A stretch of DNA of 64,000 bases, taken from contig OX578146.1 in the NCBI GenBank assembly GCA_951213105.1, positions 110,690,195 to 110,754,194 on the forward strand, read 5' to 3'. Under the pieces are notes generated by a model. It was not told the DNA's origin, ran no database searches, and saw nothing but the letters and a program-made list of their open reading frames with translations. Origin of the DNA: Amaurobius ferox (lineage: Eukaryota; Arthropoda; Arachnida; Araneae; Amaurobiidae). Positions 35,096-46,628 of this stretch are shown piece by piece (position 1 is the stretch's first letter; each line of letters starts with the position of its first letter). A program made the position numbers and the translations under genes.

Positions 35096-37066
35096 AAACA
35101 CTCCCTCAACTTAGACTTCACATCTCAAATAAATCATCAATGCACAATTTTTGAATCAAACTATAATTGGAAACATATTAGAAACTGGGTTTTCTCCATC
35201 AAAAAACCACATTTAAATAAACTTTTTAATTCACTCATAGATCTCAATAATACAAAGCACTTCGAACACCTAGTTTTTGACCTATTACCAACAAGAGCAA
35301 GACTTCTAGGAGTACAACTCACACATTCACACAAAAAAGAAAAAACCAACCAATCTTAATGTGTTATTAATTACACAAATCCTATATTTAATTATTTCAA
35401 CTTCACACAAATTTTTAAAAATTTCCAATGCTTTTTTCCTATTAAAAATGTTAACATAGTAAAAGCATATAGATATCCAGTACCTTTAGGACGTAAAATA
35501 TATAACTATAATCGTTTATCAAAACAATTGAATAATTCTGTATCTTGTTCGTGCAATGAAACCTGCTATCTTCCCTTTATTGACCCACAACATGGACACA
35601 TAATCACCGGAAATCTTGATTTAATACAGGAACCTCATCTCAAACAATTTCTAAGCTATGGATTCAAATATAGAATACCTCTTCTTTATAATAAAAAGAA
35701 AATAATACAAGCTTTTGACATAGATCTAGACAAATATATATTTAAAATGTCAGGTAAATCCCACTGCCCATTTGAAGCCTTCAAGAGCTGGAAAGTACAA
35801 ATAACTAGGCATGTAAAACATTTGATCCAACACTTTCCCATTCCAATATATAAGCATAATTACCAAGAAATCGTTAAAGAAATCAAATCACTACAAGACA
35901 AATTTGTAATCACATATGTTGACAAGGCATCCAGTAATTATGCGTTTATTTGCAAAAAATTTTATTTGGACGAGCTTAAATTGCAACTCAGTACCTCTCT
36001 TTCTTTAACTCCTTTATACACTCATATCAATGTTATAAATAAACAAATAATAGCTTACTACAAACTTCTTAACCAAAAATACAATCTCAATTTTCCTTAC
36101 TTGGTACTCATACTTAAATTCCATAAAACACCTATTTCATTTAGAACAGTCACTATAGGATTTAATTCATATACCAATGCAGCTGACAAACAACTTCTAA
36201 TCATACTCAATATAATTTATGATTATTTTACTGCACAAAAAACACATATAATCAAAAATAGTATAGAACTAATTAATAAAATAAAACTAATCCCTTATAT
36301 ACATGATGTAAAAACTTTTGGTTTCAAAGACCTATTTAATAATATAGATATTAATGATTTATATAAAGTCATACTACTTTTATATGAACAATTCACTCAA
36401 GCAAAAAACATATCATTTCCAAAATTCAAAACTTTATTAAAATTCATTTTGTTCAAACAGTATATAGTTCAAGGAAAATGCATATACAAATTAAATAAAG
36501 GAATACCACTGGGAGGTAAATCATCCACCATACTGGCCAACCTTTATCTACATTTTTACGAAAATCAGAGCCCTTTCAACAGTCATATAATGTACAGATA
36601 TATTGATGATCTTATTATTATTGGAATTACGAATGAGGCCAATGAATTAAATTTTGATTTCTCTCCACCTAATCTACAACTCATTGAAAATGTATATACA
36701 TCCAACTGGATCAATTTTCTAGACGTTAGTTTAACAATTAAAAATGCAAATACAATAAAATTTAAAATCTATGACAAAACAGAAACTTATAACTTCAAAG
36801 TAAATAAACTTCAACATTTCTCTTCCGATCTTTCCAAATCTGTATATAGAAATATTACTAATAACCAGTTATTAAGAATCAAAATGTTAAGCACACCTTG
36901 TTACTACAAAGAACATCTTCATAAATTCATAAACACCGTTATCAAAAATAACTACCCGCCCAATCTTATTTTTTCTTTTATTAAAACACATTTTAAATTT
37001 AAATTCAAAAACTTGCAACAATTACAGCAACATATTGACAAATCATACTCTAGCATTTCTAAATAA
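35094..37066 (+). pseudogene. Penelope-like element (PLE) reverse transcriptase, near-complete copy A
   Basis: One frame runs from the TA microsatellite to the stop at 37066, broken only by TAA at 35357-35359. Upstream of it FESNYNWKHIRNWVF and LLPTRARLLGVQLTHSH are still readable. Main-frame landmarks: CSCNETCYLPF with QHGHIITGNLDL (35555-35620), DKASSNYAFICKKFY, FPYLVLILKFHK (fingers), LFNNID (motif A region), GIPLGGKSSTILANLYL (motif B), YRYIDDLI (motif C) and INFLDVSL. The residue matching the motif A catalytic Asp is Gly (TFGFKD, codon GGT at 36320), whereas copies B and E read FDF. With the stop this copy should be dead. No GIY-YIG endonuclease follows the RT. PLEs copy RNA into DNA at the target site. 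There is no ATG at the first open codons. Confidence 0.85.
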
Positions 37067-37697
37067 TTCATAATCTCCATGTCTTCTTCTAACAGTTAAA
37101 CAATTCGTATAATTCACTTTAACCTGCTTTGAGAAAACTGCTTAGTCAGTAACAAAAAATTCACTGTAACCTGTTCTGAGATGATTGGTAATACACATGC
37201 TTTTCCAGAAGTACCACAGTACTAGGGGTAGATATATTTTCATTTTATTTTCATTATATTCTTTTGATATTACTTTATAATACTTTGCATCCTCATTACA
37301 ATAATTAGCCACAAGCTGGTGTAACAGAATATTTTATATTCATGTTTGATTTTTTTGTGTATTTGATCCACTTTGTCTTTTCTTCTACGTCGGGCCATTT
37401 GCATTATTTCTGTAATACATTTTGCAGTTGTGTAAACAGAAACGTAGAATCAGCATTAATGAAACATGCATGGCCCTTGATAACGTACATGGTTTCAGAA
37501 ATGCTTTTCATATTCATTTTATTCCTTTTATATTCACTAGATTCCATTTATTCAATTTCCAAACTTCTTGCATAGCTCATCGTGCTACACTAGGCTTCTG
37601 ATTTGCAACTTTTTTACCTTTACCTACAGTTTACAAGCAATTTTCTATGGTATTTCTCGGGTATCTATATATTACAAGTAATCATAAAAATCTTCAA
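37067..37697 (+). mobile_element. Presumed 3' region of PLE copy A
   Basis: AT-rich non-coding sequence from the RT stop to the next TA run. It has a direct repeat (aattcactttaacctgcttt / aattcactgtaacctgttct, near 37112 and 37159). The true 3' end is not determined. Confidence 0.45.
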
Positions 37698-37698
37698 T

Positions 37699-37746
<48 letters not shown>
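37698..37746. repeat. (TA)n microsatellite
   Basis: TA run with one tg interruption, separating the PLE A 3' region from an oppositely oriented fragment. Confidence 0.95.
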
Positions 37747-37748
<2 letters not shown>

Positions 37749-37950
37749 AAATGTAATAATAAGAATTATGCAAAAATAAAAAAAATAAAAATACAATTCA
37801 AGTAATATTAACATCACCATAGAAGCAAATTCACGGCCATAATGCCGATAAGAGAAAAGAACAGAACCTTCCCAAATTCGATGATTAATCAGAATTAAAT
37901 TCCTCTTCAGGTCTGAGTATTTAACTCTAATTAACCCAAACAAATGCCTG
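37747..37950 (-). mobile_element. Element end abutting the TA run, minus orientation
   Basis: A minus-strand frame (37943-37747) with the reading SYRHYGREFASMVML leads directly into the TA run, as PLE 3' ends do here. Beyond it an imperfect hairpin spans 37944-38010 (atgcctgtttcagattaagca versus tgcttaaactcagactacaggc). I take it as an unrelated PLE or non-autonomous 3' end; this is tentative. Confidence 0.35.
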
Positions 37951-38564
37951 TTTCAGATTAAGCAATAGTACATTACTATAAATGCTTAAACTCAGACTAC
38001 AGGCATCAAAAAATGAAAAAATGAAAAAAGGATACATTAAGAAAAATGTATACATTAAGAAAATTGTATTACCATGCGGCATGAATCATTCCTCTTCTAC
38101 CACGTGTATACACAATCAACCTCAACAACTTAATCTAGAAGCACCGGAATGAACAAGTCGAAATTCTACCAGGGAGGCAGTACGAACGTTCACGGAAATA
38201 CTCCCAAACCCGTCCAGTGAGTCTAAGCTGAAGACTGGACAAGCAATACAGAATGCAACTTCCTAAACATGCAGAACTGAATATGAATATGAATCATAGA
38301 TGAAAATTCCTACTAAACAAGAATTCATAGGAAAACTGGATAATCGAGAATGCCACTATACACCATTATAAGGGCGCACAAAACATAGTTTCAATACTGA
38401 CAAAAGTTACATTTTTTTGCGAAAATAAAATTCAAAACATCAATGTTAATGCATCTTATTTTCCGATTTTTTGATTTTTCTAATATTTTTGACTTAGTTT
38501 ATTATTTTTCATTTTTATTTATTTATATAATTAATAAATAATTATATATAACATACAAACATAT
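37951..38564. other. Intron DNA between PLE-type pieces
   Basis: A less AT-rich stretch at 38090-38260 contains the hairpin gtccagtgagtctaagctga / agactggac (about 38214-38242). No coding frame. Confidence 0.4.
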
Positions 38565-38576
38565 ATATATATACAT

Positions 38577-38660
<84 letters not shown>
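38565..38660. repeat. TA/TACA microsatellite at the PLE copy B 3' edge
   Basis: Long TA runs broken by acatac units, followed by T-rich low-complexity DNA to about 38745 and then the PLE stop codon on the minus strand. Confidence 0.9.
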
Positions 38661-38666
<6 letters not shown>

Positions 38667-38750
38667 TTTTAATTATTTATTTTATTTTATTTATTTTTTT
38701 TTTATTTATTTATTTATTTTTTTTTTCTTTCTCTCTCTCTCTCCTGTATG

Positions 38751-39640
38751 TTAGTCACTATAATTGGGAATGTTTTCTAGGATGTTATCGAGTGAAATTT
38801 GATACACTGAGTTGATAATTTTAATAACAAAATTGGGGGGATATGCATTATTAGTCGCTGTACTCAATAATTCCATAAAGTGCGCTAATTTATAATAATC
38901 ATCACAAATTTTATTGATTCTAAGAGCCTGGTTTATTATAATATTTCTAAATACAGATATATGCAGACAAGAGTCAAAATGTTGAATTTTTGATGTATTA
39001 AATTTAAAATCCTGTCTTTTATCATACAAGTTTATAACCATATTACAATTTTGTAAATTTAAATTTAAATCCAAAAAGTTTGCAACATTTGTGTCATTAT
39101 TACTTGCATTTAATTGTAAACTTTTTGGATAAAAGTTTAATACTATAGGGATATTATTATTTGGGGATACACATAAAATGTCATCTATATATCTAAACAT
39201 GTGCATATTATGCAAGCTTGGATTAATGTTTTTTTCATAGAAGAATAAATACAGATTAGCTAACAATGATGAGGCACACCCCCCTTGTGGGATACCAACC
39301 TGTTGTTTAAAAATAGTACCACCATGTTGAATATAATTCTCATAAAGAGTGAAGTTAAGTAATTTTTTAAAAAGAAAATTTGAATATTTTAGGTTGATAT
39401 TATATTTTTCAAAAATTCCTAAAATAATTCTATACAGATCATCTATATTAATATTATTAAACAAATCTTTGAAATCAAAGGTATAAATACTACGAATATT
39501 AGTAAGAGTTTTCAATTTCTTAACTAATATATTTATATATATATATATGAATTTTATCGGAATTGCATTTTTGATTAGATTATATCCATTGCGACCTTTG
39601 AGTTTAACGAGTATATAGAGATTATTGATATTTTCAAATT
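38751..39640 (-). pseudogene. PLE reverse transcriptase copy B, 5'-truncated
   Basis: The minus-strand frame 39515-38751 (254 codons) covers the RT from motif A on: TFDFKDLFNNINIDDL (A, Asp kept), VGIPQGGCASSLLANLYL (B), FRYIDDIL (C), VANFLDLNLNL and the thumb to NIPNYSD. Upstream, at 39546-39640, the frame runs through a (TA)n stretch into a weak relic of the fingers block (KNAIPIKFI). This suggests an internal deletion filled by TA repeats. It opposes copy A in direction. It belongs to the same family as copies A and E but is clearly distinct from both. Confidence 0.8.
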
Positions 39641-39769
39641 TTTACACAATCTGTTTTATTTTATGGAAACATTTTTAAAATCCATATATTGTAGTATCTT
39701 CTAATGCAAAAAAACGTAAGTAGTACGGATATATCTTCTAATACCCATACGAAAATATAAATAGTTTCG

Positions 39770-40395
39770 TCCGTCCGTCTTTGTCACTCTTGGCGAAGGA
39801 TATCGTCAACTTGGCGACATTTTCTAATACTGCGAAATTCATGAAAATGTTGTCAAATCGCTAAACATGTCTCCAAATCGAAAAAAAAACTGTTGTCAAA
39901 TTGATAAAAATGACACCAAATCAAAGACATTAATTGAGTTTTGAAAGATAATAGTGTTGTAATAACGTTTCGGTAGCTTTTGTCTCTTAGTCGAACTGTC
40001 CAACTTTCCGATAAATGTGACGACTTTTTAACATGCTGTCAAATTAGTAAAAATGCTGCCGAATTGATAAAATGATACGAAATTAATGAAAATGTCACCT
40101 AATTAATGAAAATTCAACATTTTGCAAAATTAAGTTCAATTTCCTTAATAATCCTTGTCGCTTTGTGGAAATTAAATAATAGTTTTTGTAAATTCGTTTA
40201 TAAACTGGAACAGGATGCTTTTTCTGAATATTTTTATAGCGATAATTTTGCATAGCGAGAACAGATATTCTTATAAATTAATACTATTTAGGATATTTAA
40301 ATTAAATATTTTAGTAAAATGTTTAGAATAACAATGTCATTTAAAATATTGTAGGAATTTGCACATAATTGAAGTTTTAATTTCTTTATATTATA
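39770..40395. repeat. Diverged ttggcgacatttt-type repeat DNA
   Basis: It carries degenerate pieces of the module that is tandem at 43350-44640 (cttggcgacattttctaata, tgtcaaattgataaaaatga). No gene. From 40140 on there is plain AT-rich DNA. Confidence 0.5.
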
Positions 40396-42614
40396 TACTA
40401 GCAGCATACCCGTCCTTCGTACGGAGTATATAATATAAAAAAACTTATAATTCGCAATCATGTGCAAATTCTGATAAAATATTAAATTTATTGCTCATAA
40501 AGAGAAGTTTAAGAATATCTGTTCTCACTATGCAAAATTATCTTCACGGGCAAATCTGAAGAATAAAAAATCCTGGCCCCTTTTGTAAACAAATTCACAC
40601 ACAAAAAAAAGAATTGAATCAATATATGCAACCACGTACTACTTATATTGTCGCAAATTAGAAAATATGCCAGTGTGTTAAGACTCATATTACAATATGT
40701 GTAAACATATTGTAATATGAGTCTTAAAAATATTTACCAAAATAAAAATGATGACGTAATAAATTGAAAGTATCAAAAATCCCCGTAATCTTAATACCAG
40801 AAGGTCGTAATTGATTCCAATATATGCCAATATATATAAAAATTTTGCCAATATACCTGTACTACTTATATTGTCGTAGATTAGAAGATATACCCGTGCA
40901 TTTGTAGAAGATTACTTGTATAACGTACTATATATGAGTTTCAACAATTTTCGTCATAATGAAACAATGGCATAATAATTTGAAAATATCAATAATTCCT
41001 GAATCAACTGTCCCCGAAATATCAATAATAATGATGTTTAAACCTGAAGACCGTAATTGATATTATCCAGTCAAAAATGCAATGTCAATGAAATTTATTT
41101 TATATACATATTTTTATTAGATTTAATAAAAATCGTATGACACATAACACATTGGATCCGTTGCTAAGCGACATGATATCATCTGCTTCAAATAAATTAA
41201 TGGAAATCATGTCGTCTGAATAATGTGATCTCCATGGAAGGTTTGGCGACATTTTCGTCTCCATGATATTTTTATGGATTTACAAATATTTTTATCAATT
41301 TAGTGATATTAAAAAAATTAGTTAAATGCGTTACTAAGTAGGATGGATGGACTGACCAACAAATGCTACAGAAACATCATTTCAGTACTCTATTCTAAAA
41401 AAACAAATTTAATTTCATTGTTTTGGGTCATTTTTATTAATTTGGAGATATTTCCTCTAATTTAGTAAAGTTTAAGAAAAGTTACCAAGTTATTTAGAGA
41501 TATTCCGCTAAATTCGTAGCTCTAAATTTGCAGTTCTGAAGAATAAAATATCCATATCCCGTCTGTATATATACTAAATGAAAACACTAAAATTGTATTA
41601 GAAGATACATACATCCGTTCTACTCTTTTTCTGCTTCAACAATCGGCTAAATGAATTTATTGGGTAAACACAATATATGAGTTTATTAGCTAAACACAAT
41701 ATATGAGCTTTGAAACCTCTTTGCTAAAATAAATAAAAGTGTGATGTACGCAGTTCGCAATATATATAATTAAAAGAACAATCAAACCGTTCATTTATTA
41801 TGAGTTTATTAGCTAAACACAATATATGAGCTTGAAACCTCTTTGCTAAAATAAATAAAAGTAATGTACGCAGTCAGCAGTATATATAATTAAAAGAACA
41901 ATTAAACCGTTTATTTATAAAATATATTTTTACATCCATTTATTTATTATACAAATAGAAAAAATAATAATAATCATTAACAAACACATTTAATTCCATT
42001 CCTTTGCCGAGCAACATGATATAAGATAGAATCTTCCTCATAAAATGCGAAATTAAATAACCATTTTAATTTCTTTATACTTCTAATCGTTGAGTAAAAG
42101 CTTGTGAAATACATGGAGGTTAATACATGTAAAAACATGGAGGTAGATTTTTCCATTTAAATTCATGTTTCAAACAATTCATGCTTTCAGATAGTGACTA
42201 TTTAATGCAAAAATCCTGCATCAAACTCAAAAATAAAGTTTTAATTCCCTTTGACGCTTTAAACAAACGATTTTTATCCTTTCCGTTTGGATAAACCACG
42301 GAGTTGGAGAATAGAACTCCTATAAAAAAAGTTCCGTTTTTCATTAATATCTCGACAACCCCTGGTCTTAGAAACTTGAAACTTGAGCACAATTTATGGG
42401 GGGCTATTTCAAGGCAACCCACAAAATTTCATTAAATTCGGTTCAGCCGTTCTCTCGTGATGATGAGACAAACGAAAGTTTCGTTTTTTACTAATATTAC
42501 GAGAACCACTGGTCGTAGAAATTCCAACCATAGACTAAATTTTAAGTGGGGCTATTTCTAGGCTACCCACAAATTTTCATCAAATTCGGTTCAGCCGTTC
42601 TCCCGTGATGATGG

Positions 42615-42647
<33 letters not shown>

Positions 42648-42702
42648 ATTTTCAATTTTATTTATATAGATTCCGTGCGAAGAACGGGTATACTGCTAGT
42701 TA
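40396..42702. mobile_element. 2.3-kb element with ~30-bp inverted ends
   Basis: The left end is actagcagcatacccgtcct followed by tcgtacgga. The right end, read on the minus strand, is actagcagtatacccgttct followed by tcgcacgga. This end type, with a gacagaca run next to it (42619-42648), is common in invertebrate Helitron-like elements. The interior has a tandem pair of ~150-bp units (42310-42600, with ttcggttcagccgttctc), repeated segments at 41690-41900 and a 23-bp-arm hairpin (40678-40727). It could be two elements in opposite orientation rather than one. No protein gene. Confidence 0.6.
40678..40727. repeat. Hairpin, 23-bp perfect arms, 4-nt loop
   Basis: Left arm 40678-40700 (ttaagactcatattacaata then tgt) and its exact complement at 40705-40727, loop gtaa. 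Confidence 0.95.
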
Positions 42703-43160
42703 TTACATATGAAAAATAAACACATTTCACAATAGATAATACTTTTTTAATTTTGTGTGACATGTTTTATAAATTTATTTGAAGAATGTGCAATATCCCG
42801 AGAACGGTTCATTCTGCCGTTCTAAAGTTTATGTCATTTGTTTTGTAATGAAAAAAATACATACGAAATGATCATTTACGTAACATTATTAAAGGTTATG
42901 ATGTTTTAATGATTTTTTTTTTAAATTTCATTCGAAAATTTGCTGAGGAGGACGCTTTTCAAACATTTAACTGCGTTAAAAAATAATAGGTTTCCAGTAT
43001 TCACCAAATGCAATATTTGCATTGAATTTCGTACGAAACGCTCCATTCGTTAGTAAGAAATCATATCCATTGACTCACGGACACAGACATCTCAAAACAT
43101 TCAATTCGTGTTCATCGATGCTTGAAATTCCGTTACAGTATTTTTTTTGTACATTATTAG
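42703..43160 (+). repeat. F3 family, right-half copy
   Basis: It matches the right half of the copy at 28515 (gtgcaatatcccgagaacgg, tttcattcgaaaatttg, catctcaaaacattc) and leads into the tandem module region. Confidence 0.6.
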
Positions 43161-44660
43161 AAGGATGCCCGTCACATGACTGAATTCAAAATTTGCAAAA
43201 TACTACCTCCCATTTGGAGCCATTTTTATCAATTTGGCGCCATTTGCGACATCCCGCCAAATTATTTGCCAAATACTTTATCAAACGTCACGGACGGACG
43301 AACAGAGAAATAGCTTTTCCTTATAGTAGATTCTTATATTTTTTACAAGATATTGAATTTTCATCGATTTGGTGACATTTTCGCTAATTTTTGTGATATT
43401 TTGTTCAATTTTTAAGACATTTTCAAAAACTTACCAAAATAGTCGCCAAGTGGGACAGTTGGACTGGCAGACAGATGCTGCTGAAACATCATTACAATAC
43501 TATCCTTTTTCAAAACACAATTTTATGATTTGGTGTCATTTTTATGAATTTGTGGACATTTTTATCGATTTGCAACATTATCGTTAATTTGACGTTATTT
43601 TAATCGTCAAATTGGCATTATTTTAATCGTCAATTTGGAGACATTTTAAAATGTCGCCAAATTTGTCGCCAAGTGGGACGGTTGGATTAACAAGTAAACC
43701 CTACCGAAATATCTATACAATATTATCCATTTTCAAAACACAGTTAATTTCATTAATTTTGAATTATATTTATCAATTTGGAGAAATTTTTTATCGATTT
43801 GTCAACATTTTTATCGATTTGGCGACATTTTCGAGAATTTGGGGATATTTTGATAAATTCATTTAAAAACTCACCAAATTTGTCGCCAAGTGGGACAGTT
43901 GGACTAACTGATAAATGCTTCCGAAACATCATTAAAATACTATCCATTTTCAAAACACGATTTAATGATTTGGTGTCATTTCTATCAATTTGTAGACATT
44001 TTTATCGATTTGCAACATTATCGCTAATTTGACGATATTTTAATCAATTTGGCGACATTTTAAAATTTCGCCAAATTTGTCGTCAAGTGGGACGGTTGCA
44101 CTGACAAGTAAACCCTACCGAAGTATCTTTACAATACTATCCTCTTTCAAAACAGAATTAATTTTATTGATTTGGCGTCATATTTATGAAGTTGGCTACA
44201 TTTTTATCGATTTGGCGGCATTTTAAAAAGCTTCTAAATTTGTCACCAAGTGGAATGGTTAGACTTAACAGACAAACGCTATTGAAACATCATTATAATA
44301 CCATTCCCTTGTTGTTGTTGTTGTCGTGTCCCTAACATTACATTTTAAGGAAGAATGTGTGCACTGCTTCTGTTTAGTCTAATGACCCGGGACACCCGAA
44401 GGTAGAAGTCTGACTTCTGCCCCAAATAGGACATTACAACATCCATGCCCGCAGGCGGGAACCATTCCCTTTTAAAACGCAATTAATTTCATTGATTTGG
44501 CGTCATTTTTATCGAATTGGCGACAAATTGGCGAGAAATTGGCGACATTTTAGCCAATTTCTCAGCATTTAAGAAAAGTCGATCTCGCCAAATTCGTAGC
44601 CAAAAGTTTCGCCAAGCGTCACCCAGAAATAGACAGATAAACAGATAGATAAATCAAGGT
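43161..44660 (+). repeat. Tandem expansion of a ~160-225-bp module
   Basis: The block gtcgccaagtgggacrgttg followed by gacagaca/acaagtaaac and ccgaaacatcattacaatac recurs near 43449, 43675, 43891, 44089 and 44251. Monomers alternate between two subtypes (cagacaaatgct versus aagtaaaccctac), suggesting a two-unit higher-order repeat. The F3 copy at 28515 contains the module once. Short plus-strand ORFs here reflect the repeat. A 150-bp SINE is inserted at 44311. Confidence 0.8.
44311..44460 (-). mobile_element. Short SINE-like insertion with (CAA)n tail
   Basis: Read on the minus strand it starts ggttcccgcctgcgggcatg and ends gacacgacaacaacaacaa. It is flanked by the identical 11-bp direct repeat accattccctt (44300-44310 and 44461-44471). 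It has no tRNA A/B boxes that I can see and differs in sequence from the common SINE, but has the same tail type. Hence it was probably mobilised by the same LINE machinery. Confidence 0.85.
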
Positions 44661-44766
44661 GTTTATATTATTAATATTGTAGGGTACATTATACTATGTA
44701 TGGAAAGTAAAAACGGGTAGGATAAAGATGAGCCCTGAGCATTTGAGTAAAAAGTTAAAAGTTACG

Positions 44767-46032
44767 ACAAGAAAGATCAATCATGCTTAAAGCATTGATT
44801 ATGAAACACTTTCCAACTTCAATGCAATTTTATTTCAAAAAGTCTAAAATGCAATACATTCCTCGGAAATATTTTAAAACTTATCACAATACTACATTCA
44901 TTTATTATATTTGAAAACTTAAACCTTCATTGAAAAAAATGAACTTCATTCAAATGACGGCATTGAAATATAAATTGCCTGGTTTAAATATCTCTAAAAT
45001 GCGATACATTCCACGGTAATATTTTTACAACTATCATAATACTACGATAATTTATTATATTTGAAAACTTCATCGAAAACAACTGAAATTAATTCAAATG
45101 ACGTCATAGAAAAAATAACACGCCTGGATCTCTCTATGAAAACAGCATTTCATTCATAACTTTCTCCCATTCATTTCCTTCATCACAATACTATAATAAT
45201 TTATTTTATTTAAAAATTAAGACCATGGAGCTACAAGTAATTGAACTCTATGCTTAAAACTTCATCGAAAAGAATCGTCCTTCTCGTTCAAAAATTAATT
45301 AATATTTCATTCATATCAGCCATGCAGACTCCATGGGCTAAATTATTTTGTGTTAAAGAAATACAGCAATTCTAATACAACTCATTCTACATATTTTGCT
45401 GTTTACATTTTACATAAGTGAAAAATAGGCTTCGTTGTAGAAATAATCAAATTCGGATAATCATTTAAACTCAAATATATTGTATTTGCGTTGTTTCAGT
45501 ATGTAGATGCACAGAATTTAAGCAAAAATAAAGTAGTTTTAGGACGGATACAACACTCAATATGAATTAAAAAGAACTTAAAAAATCACGATTTTGAAAC
45601 AAGATGGATGCCATATATCATTTTGAAGTGGGTCATGTGATCTTTTCATTTCACGGTCACGTGATTGTTTCATTTTAATTTTTATTAAAAAAACTACTGA
45701 ATATATTTCGCTGAATTTTTTTTATATATTTTATGGAACAATTTGACTATTACCTAAAATTTTCGAAGCAATTTGTGAATTTTAAATCCGCTTAAAAAAT
45801 ATTTGAAAAATTAGGTCCCATAGGGTTCAATGTATTTCATTTTTTCCACCCGGGTTCAATCCAAAACTAATTGGGTGATATTATTCATTTATATTCCCAT
45901 AGGTCCTACAGACCGTCTGAACAACATACTAAAATTTCATTTTGATTAAGTCATTTTTACGGCAGTTATCGTGCTAACGGACAGACAGACAGATAGAATG
46001 AACAAAGTCATAAACACTTTTCAACTTTGTTG
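44767..46032 (+). repeat. Dispersed repeat family R1, copy 2
   Basis: Same boundaries as copy 1 (acaagaaagatcaatcatgc to gttgtaaagtgtta). It has an extra ~75 bp near 45475-45550 (gtttcagtatgtagatgcac) that is also present in the inverted copy, so copy 1 has a deletion. Confidence 0.8.
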
Positions 46033-46125
46033 TAAAGTGTTAGAAATGTAAGAGGAGTGAGGTCAATGAAATTTTATGAGATACAAAGGGTCGTCAAATT
46101 TTAGTTTCAGATATATTCGGGAGGG

Positions 46126-46182
46126 GGGGGGGTTGTTGTTGAGACCCAGACCGTCCGACCTACCAGAAAGGTGTAAGGTAAC
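46126..46182 (-). mobile_element. SINE 3' end, 5'-truncated copy
   Basis: Only the (CAA)n tail and about 45 bp of the SINE 3' end remain (complement of cccagaccgtccgacctacc), ending in a G run at the junction with the full copy. Confidence 0.85.
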
Positions 46183-46194
46183 TGGGAGGGGGGG

Positions 46195-46477
46195 GGGTTG
46201 TTGTTGTTGAAACCCAGACCGTCCGACCTACCAGAAAGGTGTAAGGTAACTGTTTGGACGGTCGGGAAGTGCCACCCAATATAGACCGGAACCCAGTGGG
46301 GGAGGCATCCACAGGGACCGTACCCTCCTTCCCCTACCACCAACCTCTCGGAAGGACTTTCGGACCCACATGTTTAACGTGATCGTACTCCGCATGAACA
46401 CGGCGGCAGTTTTGGCAGTGACTGGAATCGAACCCGGGCCTACCGAGTGCAACTCCAGCGCGCTAACCAATGGGCTG
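46195..46477 (-). mobile_element. Full-length SINE flanked by G-rich direct repeats
   Basis: The complete element lies on the minus strand from the tail (gttgttgttgttgaaaccc on plus) to the tRNA-like head near 46477. Flanks share gggagggggggggg at about 46182-46194 and 46478-46491, a G-rich target duplication. The truncated copy at 46126 is also bordered by the same kind of G run. The 80-codon ORF is a shadow. Confidence 0.85.
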
Positions 46478-46628
46478 GGAGGGGGGGGGGTGTATTATCT
46501 GAATTCTGTGATAATTCCTCGTTCGCACTAGGAAGTTGGATCCCTAGGAAGTTGCAAACCCTAGGATCCCTAGGAAGTTGTTCACCTAGGAAGTTGCAAA
46601 AACATAATTAAATAGAGTGTGGCTTAAT

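Noticed and set aside
35007..35121. ORFs with alternating Ile/Tyr (also near 56200-56420 and 60690-60800)
   Set aside because: Translations of TA microsatellites.
37890..37935. Hammerhead ribozyme on the minus strand (core-like CTGAAGA near the PLE tail)
   Set aside because: The CUGANGA core is present, but no convincing stem II and GAAA partner could be placed, so the fold is not supported.
43193..44032. Several overlapping 60-84-codon ORFs
   Set aside because: They lie in the tandem ttggcgacatttt module and repeat with it. No protein family is recognised.
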